The notes: generated from the sequence alone by a model not told the origin. Shown: positions 35,201-48,521, counted from the first letter of the stretch. The stretch is 64,000 nucleotides of DNA from Paraphysomonas bandaiensis (GCA_965644295.1 CBFFRP010000357.1:62001-126000); one strand, 5' to 3'. Numbers and translations are program-made.

Positions 35201-37433
35201 AGTCGCCATTCCTTTCCTTCGTAGAGCTCGCATCTCTTCCGCTGCCTTGGCGCGGGCCTCCTGTTCCCGTTGTTCCTCAGATTTCTCTTCCTCCTCCATC
35301 TGATGCATCATGGCCTCCAGGGCTTGCTCTTCCTTGGATGGTGGAAACACGCGACGGTAAGCAGCATTAAGGGTCTCTTGTACAGTTACCAGAGTGCCCC
35401 GGGGATCTCGCAGCGCTTTTATCAAACCGGTGGCCCCCTTCACGCAGCGTATTATTAAACTATCGCATAAGTATACGTAGGACACTGCAACGACAGCACC
35501 GTGTAGTCCATACCTGTACTGCTTTCGTTTTCGCCGAATCCATAATAACTTTCTTGTCAAGAGCTTTGATTTTCAAAGGAATTTCCATTGCCCTATTCCT
35601 TAGTCCCTGAGCTAAGTGATGAGCAGCGAGTTTGGGATCTTCTTTAGCCAGTTCCATGAGCTCTTCAAATTTCTCCTTCACTGGTTTATTTCGAATAGCC
35701 ATTAGCGCAGCTGTTTCTGCATCCTCTCTCATCTTTTGAAGCAGACGTTCGTTCTCGTGAATTTTGAGAAGATTCCAAGGACGAACGTTAGCTAAAACGA
35801 AGCCGCTCACTGTTACAGTGCAGTTGTCGTTAAAGTCGAGGTCAGTGATAACCGGAATGCCCTCACTATCATCTTCAGCGGCAGCATTTTTTATGGGTTC
35901 TAACGGTTCCAGTCGAAACCCTCTGCAGAAAGCTAGTGAAAACAACGTGAATGACCAGTCATATATAACTCACTTGGTGCTGGGGTGCCAGACAGCTCTC
36001 TTTCGATCTCTCTCAGCGATCTTTTCCTCCCATTTTTTCCTTGCATCTCGACGACAAATAGTGTCCACAATATGGAACAATGCGTCTTCAACCTGACAAA
36101 AATATATCGATGACTACAGCTACCAACAAGTGTATTACGGAGAAACCTGTTCAAGCTCGTTCGGCTGGCTGCTGCGACGTTCAACCTCAGCCTACATAAA
36201 ATATCCCATACGTCAACATCAGGAACGATCGCAAATATGTGTCATCCTACCGCAACACGCTTCTCAAATTCCTGCTGAACTCTGAATCTTCGTCTCCTCT
36301 CTTGTTCGTCCTCGCGATACTCCCAACCGGAGAGATCCTCTCTACAGAGTAGCAACTTTATACCAACAATTATATAAGACTTGGAAACTAGCATACCTCG
36401 GTGTCAGTCTCTCTAGGTTGGAGTACTTGTCCTGCCAAATCTAAAGGAAACTGCGTCATATACGACAGACACATACCCAATACGCATGCACACGACAGTC
36501 ACACACAACATGCAACTATAAGGAATACTTCGAAAAAAATCATCACCCACCTCCCCGGGTACGAAACTAGTCATTTGCTTTGTGTCTAGGTTTACGTACA
36601 CGACTTCACCATTAGGTCGAGTTTTGCGAACCCATGGGTGAGGAGGGGCGAAAGGGTTAATGAGAGTGGCAAGCTCAAGTTCCTCCTTTTCCTCTTCAGT
36701 GAGATCTGCAGCCGTCAACTCATCATCATCTACTACAAATAAAATATCCGGTAAGTGATAGCAAATACATATGCAGTATATGCAAGAGAGATAGCATCTA
36801 TTCTCTTGGGAATAAGACCTCTCAATCGAGATTATTAGAGAAAAGCTCGTGATATACAACACATACGCTTACAATATACACATCACAAAAGACTTCAATA
36901 CTTACCGATTTCGTCTTCCAGAAATTGGGCATCCTTTGCTCGCTGTCTTGCTATTCGGTCCAGGTAACCCCTACTCGTGTTGGACCTCTTCAACGGTGCC
37001 CGACCAGAAGCAGAAGTGCCAGAAACCTGCGCCAGTCGAAAAGCAATTAATTTTTCCTTTGTAGATTCCAGTTTATACACTCGTGGCATCTCTGTGAATG
37101 GATCAATGACGCTTTGGTAGGACTTTTTCGCAGTCTGAAAAACTTCGTCCGTAGCATGCCACTTGCTGTTGTCTTTGGCATACTTCGTCTTATCCGGTTC
37201 CAAGTCAAATACCTTCTTGGATACAAGATCAAGCTGCACTCGTGGCTCCGCAGTTGGAAGTTCGAGTTTAGTAACAACATGACGAGATGTGATAGAGGTT
37301 ATTTTAGGGTCAGGTTTGTTTAGTATGGCAGCTATCGAGTTATCTGCAGTGTAACTCTAACATTATTCTACTTAAACATGACGCATCTATAGTTCATACC
37401 TGAATACTCAGAGTCATGTGTAGTGTCTGCCAT
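26262..37433 (-). CDS. Giant WW-like / coiled-coil / C2 / pseudokinase protein (about 3,255 aa)
   Basis: Twenty exons join in phase: 37433-37400, 37343-36906, 36732-36551, 36431-36397, 36341-36251, 36191-36147, 36092-35974, 35922-35514, 35437-32179, 32120-30313, 30265-30156, 30096-28382, 28324-28068, 27917-27841, 27791-27719, 27666-27541, 27487-27422, 27365-27285, 27163-26982, 26922-26262. The start is MADTTHDSEYS. A WW-like segment (HPWVRKTRPNGEVVYVNLD) lies near residue 200. Charged coiled coils and a long acidic low-complexity region follow. C2-like segments lie near 2520-2600 (FWNYVFDEKADFLGYVLLP) and 2655-2740. The C-terminus (about 2880-3255) folds like a kinase (NPHINLIRVIDY; SDVWAFGLCVYTWATRG) but HRD is HRN, DFG is DFW and the VAIK Lys is missing, so it is probably a pseudokinase. 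A scaffold role is inference. I know no family with this order. Confidence 0.7.
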
Positions 37434-38182
37434 ATTATCCGAAATACAGTGAATTGATTACTTCAGCAATAGACAGACACTGTAGAGGAGTATTGCCATC
37501 TGGCAGGGGACCGATCCAAGTTCCAGACTATGTGATATGGAACAGAATAAAGGTGACCACTCTATATAAGAGTCTGTGTATAATACTGAGAGCTAAACTA
37601 ACAACAAGCTCATATAAATTGACATACTTTCACTTCATTTGACTTCTTTTCATTATAGTGTTTGATTTCCTCCAGAAACGGCGAGAGTACACTACCCGTA
37701 TATTATATACATCTCCCGTATGTTGTCACACCACCCGTACTGACCCTTCGTTCACTTCTGTATGGTGTACGGTGTATGTATGTATGTATGTATGTATGTA
37801 TGTATGTATGTATGTATGTATGTATGTATGTATGTATGTATGTATGTATGTATGTATGTATGTATGTATGTATGTATGTATGTATGTATGTATGTATGTA
37901 TGTATGTATGTATGTATGTATGTATGTATGTATGTATGTATGTATGTATGTATGTATGTATGTATGTATGTATGTATGTATGTATGTATGTATGTATGTA
38001 TGTATGTATGTATGTATGTATGTATGTATGTATGTATGTATGTATGTATGTATGTATGTATGTATGTATGTATGTGTGTGTATAAGTACTAAAGGTTTGT
38101 AGATAGGTACATAGGAGGTATGTGTGTATCTATCTATAGCTATATATGTATAGGGTGGTGTCAATAGATCATAGAATGAGAC
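37434..38182. other. Divergent intergenic region containing a GTAT tract
   Basis: This lies between the start of the giant gene (minus strand) and the next + strand frame. Apart from the tetranucleotide tract it is AT-rich and featureless. Confidence 0.55.
37774..38074. repeat. (GTAT)n microsatellite, about 75 units
   Basis: This uninterrupted tetranucleotide tract lies in the 5' region between two divergent frames. Long MYVC/YIHT open frames over it are artefacts. Confidence 0.97.
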
Positions 38183-38644
38183 ATGATGAAGTTATATATA
38201 TGGGATGTAGTTAAGCTGCTGTCTGTTTATACTGCAGGCAATCATTTTCTTTTCCTGGTCACTCGTAAAGGAGGTGGTTTACTCCTTCATACGGTCTTAT
38301 CTGGTCCCCTCTCCCCCTCTTTTTATCTTATATACAGCATATGGTTTCTTGTTCACAGGCTAGCTGATGTATGCAATCATATGGCCTTTATATATATATA
38401 TCCTTATCGTGTGGATCACTGGATTGCTCTGATTACGCATGTGTGTAAGTATAGCGGGCATCCTGTTCTCTATTTGGAGCGCAGTAAGTTATGGCACTGG
38501 TCAATAGCAGATTTCATTGACTGTTTCGCACATTCTCTTTCTATGATATTTTTTTTTGATTGGCGATGGTCTTTACTTGGAATTTTAATGAATATTGCTG
38601 CCAGATATCATCTAGAAGTTGTGTGCCGATCGCGGCCTGAATGA
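38183..38644 (+). CDS. Hypothetical membrane protein
   Basis: This single 153-residue frame is rich in hydrophobic and aromatic residues, with two or three potential transmembrane stretches (around residues 45-58 and 125-142). Adjacent ATGs at 38183 and 38186 could start it. I recognise no family. Possible internal splice sites (for example AG before GCTAGCTGATG) mean the true exon structure could differ. Confidence 0.35.
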   Translation: MMKLYIWDVVKLLSVYTAGNHFLFLVTRKGGGLLLHTVLSGPLSPSFYLIYSIWFLVHRLADVCNHMAFIYIYPYRVDHWIALITHVCKYSGHPVLYLERSKLWHWSIADFIDCFAHSLSMIFFFDWRWSLLGILMNIAARYHLEVVCRSRPE

Positions 38645-39715
38645 GTACGCGTTCTCAGGATGCGTCTAATAACACTTGGAATTCGTTTTGTCCAGGCGGC
38701 CATACACGAAGCGTAGTACAACGAAAATTCACTTTGCAGTGCATGAAACTATAAGATTTTCCCCCTGTTACTTGCTTCGTCTACCACTAACACGAACAGT
38801 TTTGACGGCACTTGGGTCAAGTACTTCCGGGTAGTATTCGTGGAGGAATTACTACTAGATGTGGGAACTCACCGTAGAAAATAAAGTGGTCGAGTATTAT
38901 GAAAAAAATTAGGAAAAATGCTTTTCTTTTTTAATTACGCAACGCTTCTCATTACAACAGTCGTAATACGCTGCGTATGTTGAATATTAAATATTTCTAC
39001 ACAAATCGTTATATTGTAGCTGGGAATGTCAAAGCGACGATATATATAGGGGAATATAGGGGATAGGGACATCAAACAATCGTTTAGGTCACTCAACTTC
39101 TAGCAGAATCTCTATTAATCGCAAGAAATTCAATTATTACAATTTTAAAAATATATTAAAAGTGGAATATATCGTTAATATGTTCACCCGATATATTTGA
39201 AGCATATATAGATACCGTAGAAAGCAAGAATATCGACATATTTTTGGCTTCCTACATCTCGTAGCTGTCAAGTGGAAGAGAAGCGATATATAGATTTTAT
39301 ATAATCTTTTCTCCAAGTGTATATAATTAGAGTTATAATTTGAATATTTGAACAACGCAAGCAATAGTACACCATTATATTGCTTGATTTGAAGTTATTA
39401 TAATGCATTATATCAAGTTTGATATAACTATTCGAAAGATATTGAGATAAATTGATGATATGTTTTGATAAAAGACTGTGCGAGTTGCATTCATACCGCA
39501 GATGTTAATTAGAGAACTAGTGCAGCGTGCAGCATATTTTCAAAAGTAATTCTTACGTAATATTAACCAAACACATACTACAAGCTACACACTAAAGTAA
39601 CTGTGGCCTTAATAAATTTCACAGTGGAAGGATTGCTTTGCACAATATACCACGGACGTAAACTAAAAGTGGACATAAAAACTAAAATAGAATATAAAAT
39701 TCTGTGCCATTTCAT
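38645..39715. other. Intergenic, AT-rich
   Basis: This is about 1.07 kb with no convincing coding frame, RNA gene or element that I can recognise. The right part is strongly AT-rich. Confidence 0.5.
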
Positions 39716-42700
39716 CTACATAAGAAGTGTGGTGCCCACACGCGACATCACCAAGCAAACAATCCAATTCATGACAATTATTCCCACCAACTCATATCCA
39801 AAACTAATCGGTAGCGATTTTATGTCGAGGTCGTCTCTAAGAAAATCATCTCTGCCGAATATTTGATATATAAGATAACAACCTTGTAGCACGAATGCAG
39901 CCACATGAAGACGGTTCGAGTACCATGGCATTCGAAAAGGACGGTCGATTGTGGCTGTAACAGACGCGATCATGATCTGTGCCAGGCCCATGTCAGCGAT
40001 CACTGACGACTCGTAAGAAAATGCATGCGTCACTGGCTCTCTATCCCCTAACGTAAACCTGTGGTACCATTCGTGCCTGGACAGAGCCTTGAGGGCAATC
40101 ACTTGAAAACCGCAAAAGCATATCACTTGAGATATAAGTGTGAACACAAAATATGCAGTAAAGAACCGCTCAGGTGGGAGCTGTTTCTCGAGTGACGGGT
40201 GCGGAGGAGTGTATGATATCGCAAGCCCAAGAACGAGAGAAAAGAATAGGTCTTGCACTAGGTAAGTGTAGTCACCCATCTTAAGGGCGTAGTAGTACAT
40301 CATGATCAACGAAAACAAACCAATAATAGCATAGTATATGTTGAACAGCACAAGTACATAAGCGGTAATAAGGGAACATCGCCCTTCCTTTATAATGTCC
40401 ACAACTGCCCCTGGAGTCTGAAGACGAGAAGTTACAGGCGCCGCCACGCTCGTCTCTACTTCACACAAAGAGACGCCAACTACAGCCGCTCGCAGTGCAG
40501 CCATGTCCTATACGCAAAAGTAAGCATCACATTGAGCATTGCAGCGAACAGTCGTACATTGGCTCCGTCACCGCAAAACAAAACGTGATTTATTCCACTT
40601 GAGAAGTTCTCGCCGGGGCATATATACGTTTTTTTTTCTAGCAAGCCCGTCTCCATATCATTGTCTACATCACCGCTCATAAAATTATCTTGGGAAGCTT
40701 GTAGCTGTTCTACTATGTACTGCTTATCGGCTGGCTTCATTCGGGCAAACACCTGTGTACGCCGCACGAAAGCGCTAAGAGAACGCGGAAACTCCGTTTT
40801 AACAACTTCCAAAGCGTTTCCTGTAACTGCTATCTGGAGATTACGATCTTCCTGTACATGTAACAAAAATTCACATAAATCCTCTTCAATTAGATGTCCA
40901 GTGGGATAATGGTTAATGACTATAGTTCCTCCAATAGTGTCAATTACGTGCACATTAGATTCCCTGAGGAGTGAGCAGTCTTGTGCGATAGCTATAGCAG
41001 TGTATATGTGATCTCCAGTAATCATATTACAATGTATGTCGGCCTGACGAAGAGTGTTTATCGTCGAAATAGTATCCTGTTTGAGTGCATTTGATAAAAA
41101 AACAAGACCTAAATACTCCGAGTCCTTCTCCAATTGAGCCTGAGTGGCTTCCATCAATATCGACAACTCACTATTTGAAGTTATTAGGCGATAGGCAAAA
41201 GCAAGCACCCTGAGTCCGCTCCGAGAGAGCTGTGCGAGGGTGTCGGCCATGTCTAATGGCAATGATGAAGGCTTCACAAATTTCGCCACAGCTTCAGGCG
41301 ATCCCTTTGTGAAATATATTATTGACCCGTCCGGACGTCGAACGAGAGAAGATGACTTCATCTTGTCGGAAGAAAACTCGAAGTGTTTGAGAATTTCATA
41401 CCTCCGAATTGCACCAGTCATAGCATCTGTTTTTGTGACATAAAGTGTATCTGACCCTAAATACGGCGAGAGCATAAAGCCCGACTCTCTCAATAACTCG
41501 AGCTCCAGTACATCCCCCACAGGAACGTTATTTATGAGAGCAAGCCCGTGACAAGTGCCCATTAGCTCAATACATAGAAGCGGAAAAGGATTATCCAATC
41601 CGTCGGCCGGCCTAACTTCCACGGATACATTTAGCCCATTGGAGCTCAACAGGTGAGAGGGCAAAGACATACCCTTGAAGTGAAGCTTGTCCTCAGTGAG
41701 GGTTCCCGTCTTGTCAAAAGAACACGTCGTCACGATTCCAGCCCAGTTTACCCTATTGCTCTCAGACACGAACACATTGCTGTTGGTCAGTCGCTCAATA
41801 GATATCCCCGTAGCTACAGTGAGACAGGCCGTCATGGCAGGCGGAATGGCAAAGGTAAGTGTGTCCATATAGTATAAACTAATTTCACTCCAGGCTACAC
41901 CATGTTTCTTCAGATACACTGCACTCCATACATAAAGGCCAGTTGAAACAATAACCATAAGCAGGATCACCCACAACGTGTCAGAGAAAAAGGTCAGAAA
42001 TTTGTCTCTAGGGTTAAGTAGGCTCGCTACCAGCTGGCCTTTCGCAGAACGAAAACCCGTTCGATATACGACAGCCATGCATTTTCCTGCCGATATTGTA
42101 TCACCAGCTTCCCCCTGCGTTGCAAAGACTACTTTAGTACCGCAGAAGAGGATGTGGTTGGGTCTCCTGTTGATCTCTACTTCATCATCAGAGGTTTTTG
42201 ATGTCACAAACACTGTGTCAACATCAAGTGGTGTTTTGTTCACAGGCACGCTTTCTCCAGTCAACATCGACTCGTCCACGCTCACCCTGCCCGAAAGCAG
42301 CACTGCATCACAGGGCACCATATCACCTTCAGTCACAACAATTCTATCTCCAGGAAGCAATTCTTCATTACTCACGTCTACCAACTCTCCAGAAGGACTA
42401 ATAAATTGAACAGTATGTTTCTCACCTGCAAGCTCATGTAATCGCTTTAGGTTGATCATTGTTTCATTGGTAGTCAAGTATACTGCCCCTCCTGTTATAA
42501 GTAAAATAACAGCAGAATATTCAATATAATCTTCTGCAATCCACACTGCCACTGCAAAATACTGAAACAAATAGAAGGGATGTAGCAGTGTAGCTGTGAG
42601 GATATCCCAATAACATACAGGGGGAAGATGCATTGTATTGAGACCATACTGAGCTTTAATAACATCACGAGAGAGTGACTGATTGTGTTTATTCTTTATA

Positions 42701-43050
42701 TCTGTGTGTATATACGAAGAGAAGTGACGAGGAACATCAGATATAGATGTAACTCTCCAGTCTGTATCATGAGATGCCCATAGTCTTACTGACCCTATCT
42801 GTATAGCTATAATCCATCCTGATATACAGTTATGATGTTCAGGTATAACAGATATCCATTTATCTTGATATATTAATACAGTGTCAGAGTCTATAGGGTT
42901 ACATGGGGATGTGAGGAGATACGCCTTAAGAAGAGGTGAGATTACACACATAACATACACAATTCCTCCACTGAAAACACACAGCAACACATAGACTACC
43001 AACATTAATGGAGTATGTTTTCTCCATGATACTGGAATATTCTCTCCCAT
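39716..43050 (-). CDS. P5B-type P-type ATPase (ATP13A2-like)
   Basis: Two exons (43050-40558, 40507-39716; 51-bp intron inside the GDGAND motif) give 1,094 residues. The motifs run in order: TGES (actuator), PPAMT in the transmembrane helix that defines P5B ATPases (PPxLT/PPALP type), the phosphorylation site DKTGTLTED, KGSPEA (nucleotide binding), MITGDH, and GDGAND...SVAAP, the last assembled across the splice. The N-terminal hydrophobic hairpin and YGLN motif also fit P5B. Animal P5B enzymes export polyamines from lysosomes or late endosomes; the same substrate here is inference. The start ATG opens directly into the first hydrophobic segment. Confidence 0.92.
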
Positions 43051-44530
43051 ACACTAGTTGGGATCCAAGGAGACTGCTTTCATATCTTCAATGAACTCCT
43101 ACTATGACATCACTGAGATCATCATAGAGGGAGTATCATACAGCATCATGGTGTATATATAGGCACCATATGGTGCTGCAGATATCATATGGCTCTATCC
43201 ACTTATGCTGTAGTATACTTGAGAATACAGATAATACCGTAACGGTATCATTCCAACGATCATGTGTGATGGTCTTTGCAATGGATGCATAACTATACCA
43301 CAATTCATACCATTCCTACAGATAGTTCTACCATTCTCTACAATTGAGTTTAGTGTAGAAATGCAGAGTGAAGTAAGACATTATTAATGTGGACATAATA
43401 TGAGGTGTTAGTAGTGTGTGGGTACATGAGAGGGCATTTCCAGTACTCTACAGTGGGGTGAGTATCACTAAGTAGGAATTAATAGTAAAGTAGGATGTTA
43501 CAGTAAGAGAATATATCATTGTATATGGTTGTGCATTGTAAGAGGAGGGTAAGTTGTTTGTGATGAGTTTTAGCTTCAGTTGTCAATTAATATCTGCTAC
43601 CAGCCTGCTATGATTTATTAAATTGTTTCCATAGTCCTGTTTGCCCCATTCCGAGAGCGTACCCTAGTAAAATGCTAGTGCTGATTTTTTCTTTGCATAG
43701 ATTTTTATTAAAACCCCGGCGTATTCTTTCTATGTCGGCACCAAGCAAGCCCTAGCTAGATCTACACTATACTTGCATTGCCCATATATGATTACGAGAA
43801 ACCCCGCGCATTCTAGGGGAGGAGGGGGCTCAGAAAATGCCATGCTAAGCCTATACTGAGTCATGCATGATCACAAGAAGCTCCTTGCAATCTTTGTTAG
43901 GTGATAGGAAGGTGAACCATTACATATTACATATATAAGTCATGCATTGCTGTGAGTAATCCCCCGTAGCTAATCTATGTGAAGGCGAACGCGTTTGGGG
44001 CGGCAACATAATCTGCGCATGATCTATGTGCTCAGCTACGTTGATACACGGGTTGGCGGGTGGTAGAACTAGCGCAAAATCTATGTGTTATATGTGGTGT
44101 ATCAGCAAGCCTACATCATCAGAATGGGGCACTGTTGAATGATATAAAATGTTACTGCATGATGCTTCAACATGAGTACATATTTTACCGAGCGCTCTTA
44201 TGCACCAGACTTGTAACAGTATCGCAATCACATCAAAAAACTATTGAATTAGAGTTACTGTAATAATTAATGTAGTCAATACTTCATAACTGTCGGTATT
44301 ATACTTCATATTTCTGAAGACACACAATTTCGAAATATTTTCATTACAGTTTAACCGTAAGTATCATGATCCCTACAAGTGGAATTCACATACAGTATGC
44401 AGTACGTATTGTCGAATTTCCTTTCTTACGTACTTGATCCGTGATACGGCGATGAACTTACTGTACAACACAAAATCGCGACACTTTAATTTCTGACGAG
44501 AACACAACTCTAATAAATTCTACATATATG
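43051..44530. other. Intergenic
   Basis: This is about 1.48 kb with no credible gene. Small frames such as 44060-44263 lack protein-like features. No repeats stand out. Confidence 0.5.
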
Positions 44531-45520
44531 TCACGAGTAGCACAACGAGAACAAATTCCTTGTTTGGGGTCTCACGATCTCTAGCATCAGCTCTTTACCT
44601 TGAAAACCTTCCCTTGAATCGCCTAACTCTTCACAGAGATCTTTGTGCCATTTGTTCAGGTAACGACACTTCTCGCCGTGTTGGACAATAACCGCTCCAG
44701 CCGGCGACGAATGCGTATGCCTGACCTTACCACGGCTGTTGTTAAGGGTGTCTACCGCTGAGCTCATCATATCCTTGCACTGAGTTAAAGAAGCCATAAG
44801 TGATATCTCCATCAGCCCATTAGAGGTCAACTTGGTGCCTTTAGAGGTAAGCCAATGGTGTATGCGAACGAATGATAAAATACATTCGGTAAAACACCGA
44901 CAGAATAGTGCACCTTGGTGGCATCCCAACACCACATCCTCCTCCACATAGCAGTCTGGTGGATACGTTGGCAACACAGGTGCATGAAATGCCAGGTCTG
45001 GCAACGGGATGTAGGGATAAAGCGCCAAAACGCTATCAATATTTCTGCAACGTGACAGATCCATGGCGGAATTTGCAGTTGATAGACCGAAGACATCGAG
45101 GTATTGAGACGCGCTGATGAGATTTCCTGGCACTGGATCGAACAGTAGAAGGTTTACTTTTAATGAAGTCGATTCTATCCTTCCAAGCAGTTGAGCAAGA
45201 TATATGACTGCGATGCCACCCCGGCTGAGTCCGACTGCATTGACAGTTACATGATCACCACGATATAATCGTTCATCCACACACTCCTTCACCTCTTCAC
45301 ACTGGCTCCATAGACCAGTTGCAAAAACAACACCCATGAGTCCATTAGTAACTCCACAACCATCAAAAGATATCTTGAGGCTCCTGGACTCTGATGCAGG
45401 AGACAGGTGCACATCATCAGCATCTGTGATAGAAGAAAACAGACCGATTTGCGTTACGTGCGACGATAAGGGGTTGGCGGTCCCTTCGAAGTAGACGGTA
45501 AGAGTGGTGTGTTGAGTCAT
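44531..45520 (-). CDS. Serine alpha/beta-hydrolase, Legionella DUF5621-like
   Basis: This intronless 329-residue frame opens with TVYFEGTANPL, has a conserved SFDGCGVTNG segment, and carries the nucleophile elbow VGLSRGG (Ser about 99) followed by LLLFDPVPGN (Asp about 128). That order fits an alpha/beta-hydrolase with a GxSxG nucleophile. The FEGT...FDGCG combination reminds me of hydrolases found in Legionella and some protists (DUF5621); that assignment is from memory. Esterase or lipase activity is likely but the substrate is unknown. A GTAT tract lies 50-500 bp upstream, shared with the divergent gene at 46156. Confidence 0.6.
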   Translation of the reverse strand: MTQHTTLTVYFEGTANPLSSHVTQIGLFSSITDADDVHLSPASESRSLKISFDGCGVTNGLMGVVFATGLWSQCEEVKECVDERLYRGDHVTVNAVGLSRGGIAVIYLAQLLGRIESTSLKVNLLLFDPVPGNLISASQYLDVFGLSTANSAMDLSRCRNIDSVLALYPYIPLPDLAFHAPVLPTYPPDCYVEEDVVLGCHQGALFCRCFTECILSFVRIHHWLTSKGTKLTSNGLMEISLMASLTQCKDMMSSAVDTLNNSRGKVRHTHSSPAGAVIVQHGEKCRYLNKWHKDLCEELGDSREGFQGKELMLEIVRPQTRNLFSLCYS

Positions 45521-45606
45521 TGCTGACTGTACATACCTAATGAGCTATATGCCACATATATACTCTACACACAGTACATACAAGTGCAAGATACAGCACA
45601 AAGCCT

Positions 45607-46041
45607 TTGTATGTATGTATGTATGTATGTATGTATGTATGTATGTATGTATGTATGTATGTATGTATGTATGTATGTATGTATGTATGTATGTATGTAT
45701 GTATGTATGTATGTATGTATGTATGTATGTATGTATGTATGTATGTATGTATGTATGTATGTATGTATGTATGTATGTATGTATGTATGTATGTATGTAT
45801 GTATGTATGTATGTATGTATGTATGTATGTATGTATGTATGTATGTATGTATGTATGTATGTATGTATGTATGTATGTATGTATGTATGTATGTATGTAT
45901 GTATGTATGTATGTATGTATGTATGTATGTATGTATGTATGTATGTATGTATGTATGTATGTATGTATGTATGTATGTATGTATGTATGTATGTATGTAT
46001 GTATGTATGTATGTATGTATGTATGTATGTATGTATGTATG

Positions 46042-46071
<30 letters not shown>
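45607..46071. repeat. (GTAT)n microsatellite, about 115 units
   Basis: This is the longest tetranucleotide tract of the window. It lies in the divergent 5' region between the hydrolase gene and the gene at 46156. Confidence 0.97.
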
Positions 46072-46072
<1 letters not shown>

Positions 46073-46155
46073 TGTATGTGTGTACGTGTGTACGTGTGTA
46101 TGATTGTAGATAGGTACGATGGATATTGAATAGGAGTGTTGTTCGGTCGTATTGT

Positions 46156-47616
46156 ATGGAGGTGCATATAGAGAGCATGGATTCCCCTGGTGACAACGAC
46201 TCACACTCCTCTACTTCTCCCCATTCTGTCCATTCTGATGAACTCAATGAGGGTGATGCAGATGAGTGTTTTGTTAAACTCTTTGCACAGGGTGACAGTG
46301 GTGCCAGCAAATGGTTCTGTGCATCAGATATCTCTGTATTGCCTACTGCGATATGTATGAGGCTTTATAATGCATGCTGTTCTCATGTGTATGATATTAA
46401 TGAAAGTAAATTGGAGTTTCTTCTTGATTCTTTAACACTGCTTGCAAAATTCCATTCGACTGAATGTGTCCGTCATATTGCATACGAGAACGATCGTGCC
46501 AGTGATATACTACGAATGTGCTTTCGACTTCCAAGCTCTGCAGAAGAGGCTGCCGTATTGTTTAATCCAGAGTATCTTGCACTTGTTTTTGAGATTGCCT
46601 CTTCTATTTTTTCCTACCACAACGAGCAATCGTCCACAGAAAACATAGGAATTATTGACGTGAGCAACGCTTATCGATATTTGTCGTGAGATCTTAAGAG
46701 TTGTTTACAGGGTAATTTACGCTGCACTTGTGGCAAAACACTTTCTGAATGCATACTATCTCCGTTCTCTGACACTGAAGTCATTACTATTGTGGAGAAT
46801 TTAGTGCGATTGGTACTAATGCAGTCTGCTCTACCGTCTTTGCTTACCATAACTTGGTGTTTTACACACCACATTTTGCATTCATTACATGGTCCCTCGT
46901 TTTTGACTTTATGGGGTCCTCTGGAGTGTTTAACTGAGTCAGGGATACCAGTGGGTGAGTCAGGGGGGCATGATAGTGGGACAGATATATACCCGCTCTT
47001 GATGCTCTCGAAGCGGAATGGGCGTACCGGTCTACACTGGGCTTTCTTAAGTGCTTTCTCTGTGGCTACGTATTCCACATCTATTGGGAATGGGGCAGTT
47101 GCGAGGGATATATACTGGGGACTGCTTAGGGTGTTTATGAGGGGGCATTGCACCGGAAATAAGTGCAGTAAGGTTATAAAAGCTAATAGGAGACCCCGTG
47201 TAAGATCTTATGAACTATGGGAGATTTCGTTCAACGATAAACTTGTTCTATGCTCTGCTTTGCAATTCGTTATTACAGGAGCGTCCCGAGACAACGAGAT
47301 GAGCTCTGACCCCCTTCATGCCTATGTTCGCAGACACTGCGTATGTATCCTAGCTACGTTATTCGAGATATTAGATGATGCACTGTTGATGTACACCAGC
47401 CTTCAGTCAGACTTTGTATGTGAAATGTGTATATCTGTATTTGACATGGTATCAGAAGAAGGTCACTCACGTATATTTATTTTAGATTGTTGTAATTATT
47501 TGTATCCACTGTATAATAGACTTGTAGACATTGAGTGCCCTTCATCTGGAATATCCTCCTTGATTTGCAAATTGAGGGATGTAATTATTCTGTGTAATAA
47601 TGACGTACATACTTAA
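46156..47616 (+). CDS. Hypothetical protein, two exons
   Basis: Exons 46156-46659 and 46711-47616 (51-bp intron, GTGAGC...TTTACAG) join in phase to 469 residues. The N-terminus is acidic and serine-rich. The rest is helical and leucine-rich with scattered cysteines, suggesting an alpha-helical repeat (ARM/HEAT-like) fold, although I cannot name a family. A short Cys-containing segment LRCTCGKTLSEC follows the splice site. The first in-frame ATG after an upstream TTG-started extension was chosen as start. Confidence 0.6.
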
Positions 47617-48521
47617 ACATTGCCTTTTGGTAGAGATCAGTTTGTTTTCGATTTAGTTCCGTCATTCTAAAATATCGCTTACATTTGACTTTCAGAATCC
47701 CACTATTCTGTAACACTAAAAGAGGCCAACCCTTGATGTATACGTTATTCTTCCAGATTCGAAGTCATTGTATCAAAAAACTATGAATAAACTGTTATAC
47801 AATTTGTTGTTGTAGTTAGGGAGCAGGCTCTTAGTGGGAACCACATGCCACATGCTAGAGACTAGAGATTAATGTACTTCGAGCATACATTATGTGTAAG
47901 ATACGGTGACGCGTATGTTGGTTGGGTTCCCGCGGAACACTCAAGTCATAAAAAACAGGATAGCGTATACTTGGTTTATTGTGGGTGGGTTCAGTGTACT
48001 TGGATTGTTGCAAGCAATTTCTATGTTATTGCTGTACTTGAGTCTCATGCACTGCATGTATATGCATATATAACCCATTGCAAACCAAGTACCAAATTAT
48101 CCCGATAATATTACAGGAGAAAGTAAAACATAAGTTTGTTTTACTTGAAGATTTTGCAGCTGTGCTGTGCTGTGAGTGTCTAGCTGCTCTTAAGATACGC
48201 AGAATCTAACTGTTACTCTCCACAGGTATACGCAACTGTATTCGTGTATACACTCTGTAGTTCAGCAGTTTGAATATTAACTGTGGTATGGTATACCGCC
48301 GTATACCATATACATGTACACAGCAGCAGCATACACACAGCAGTCTAGAGCAGCATCTTCCTACAGATGTATATATAAGTTCACCACTGCACATGTACTG
48401 TACATATATATCTACAGGTCCAACAGCAACACATATGCATATATAGTTCACAATCAAAGTCATCACTACACCAGATCTCTTTCCTTTACACTCATAATAT
48501 ACTAGAAGCTTCATAGGTACC
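47617..48521. other. Intergenic with CAGCAG/TATAC-rich DNA
   Basis: No credible gene. The part from about 48290 to 48420 contains CAGCAGCATACAC and related short repeats like those at 18482 and 25262, just upstream of the next gene. Confidence 0.5.

Noticed and set aside
28359-37239. Treating the large minus-strand frames as several separate genes
   Set aside because: Each frame end coincides with a GT donor and the next begins after an AG acceptor in matching phase, from the ATG at 37433 to the stop at 26262.
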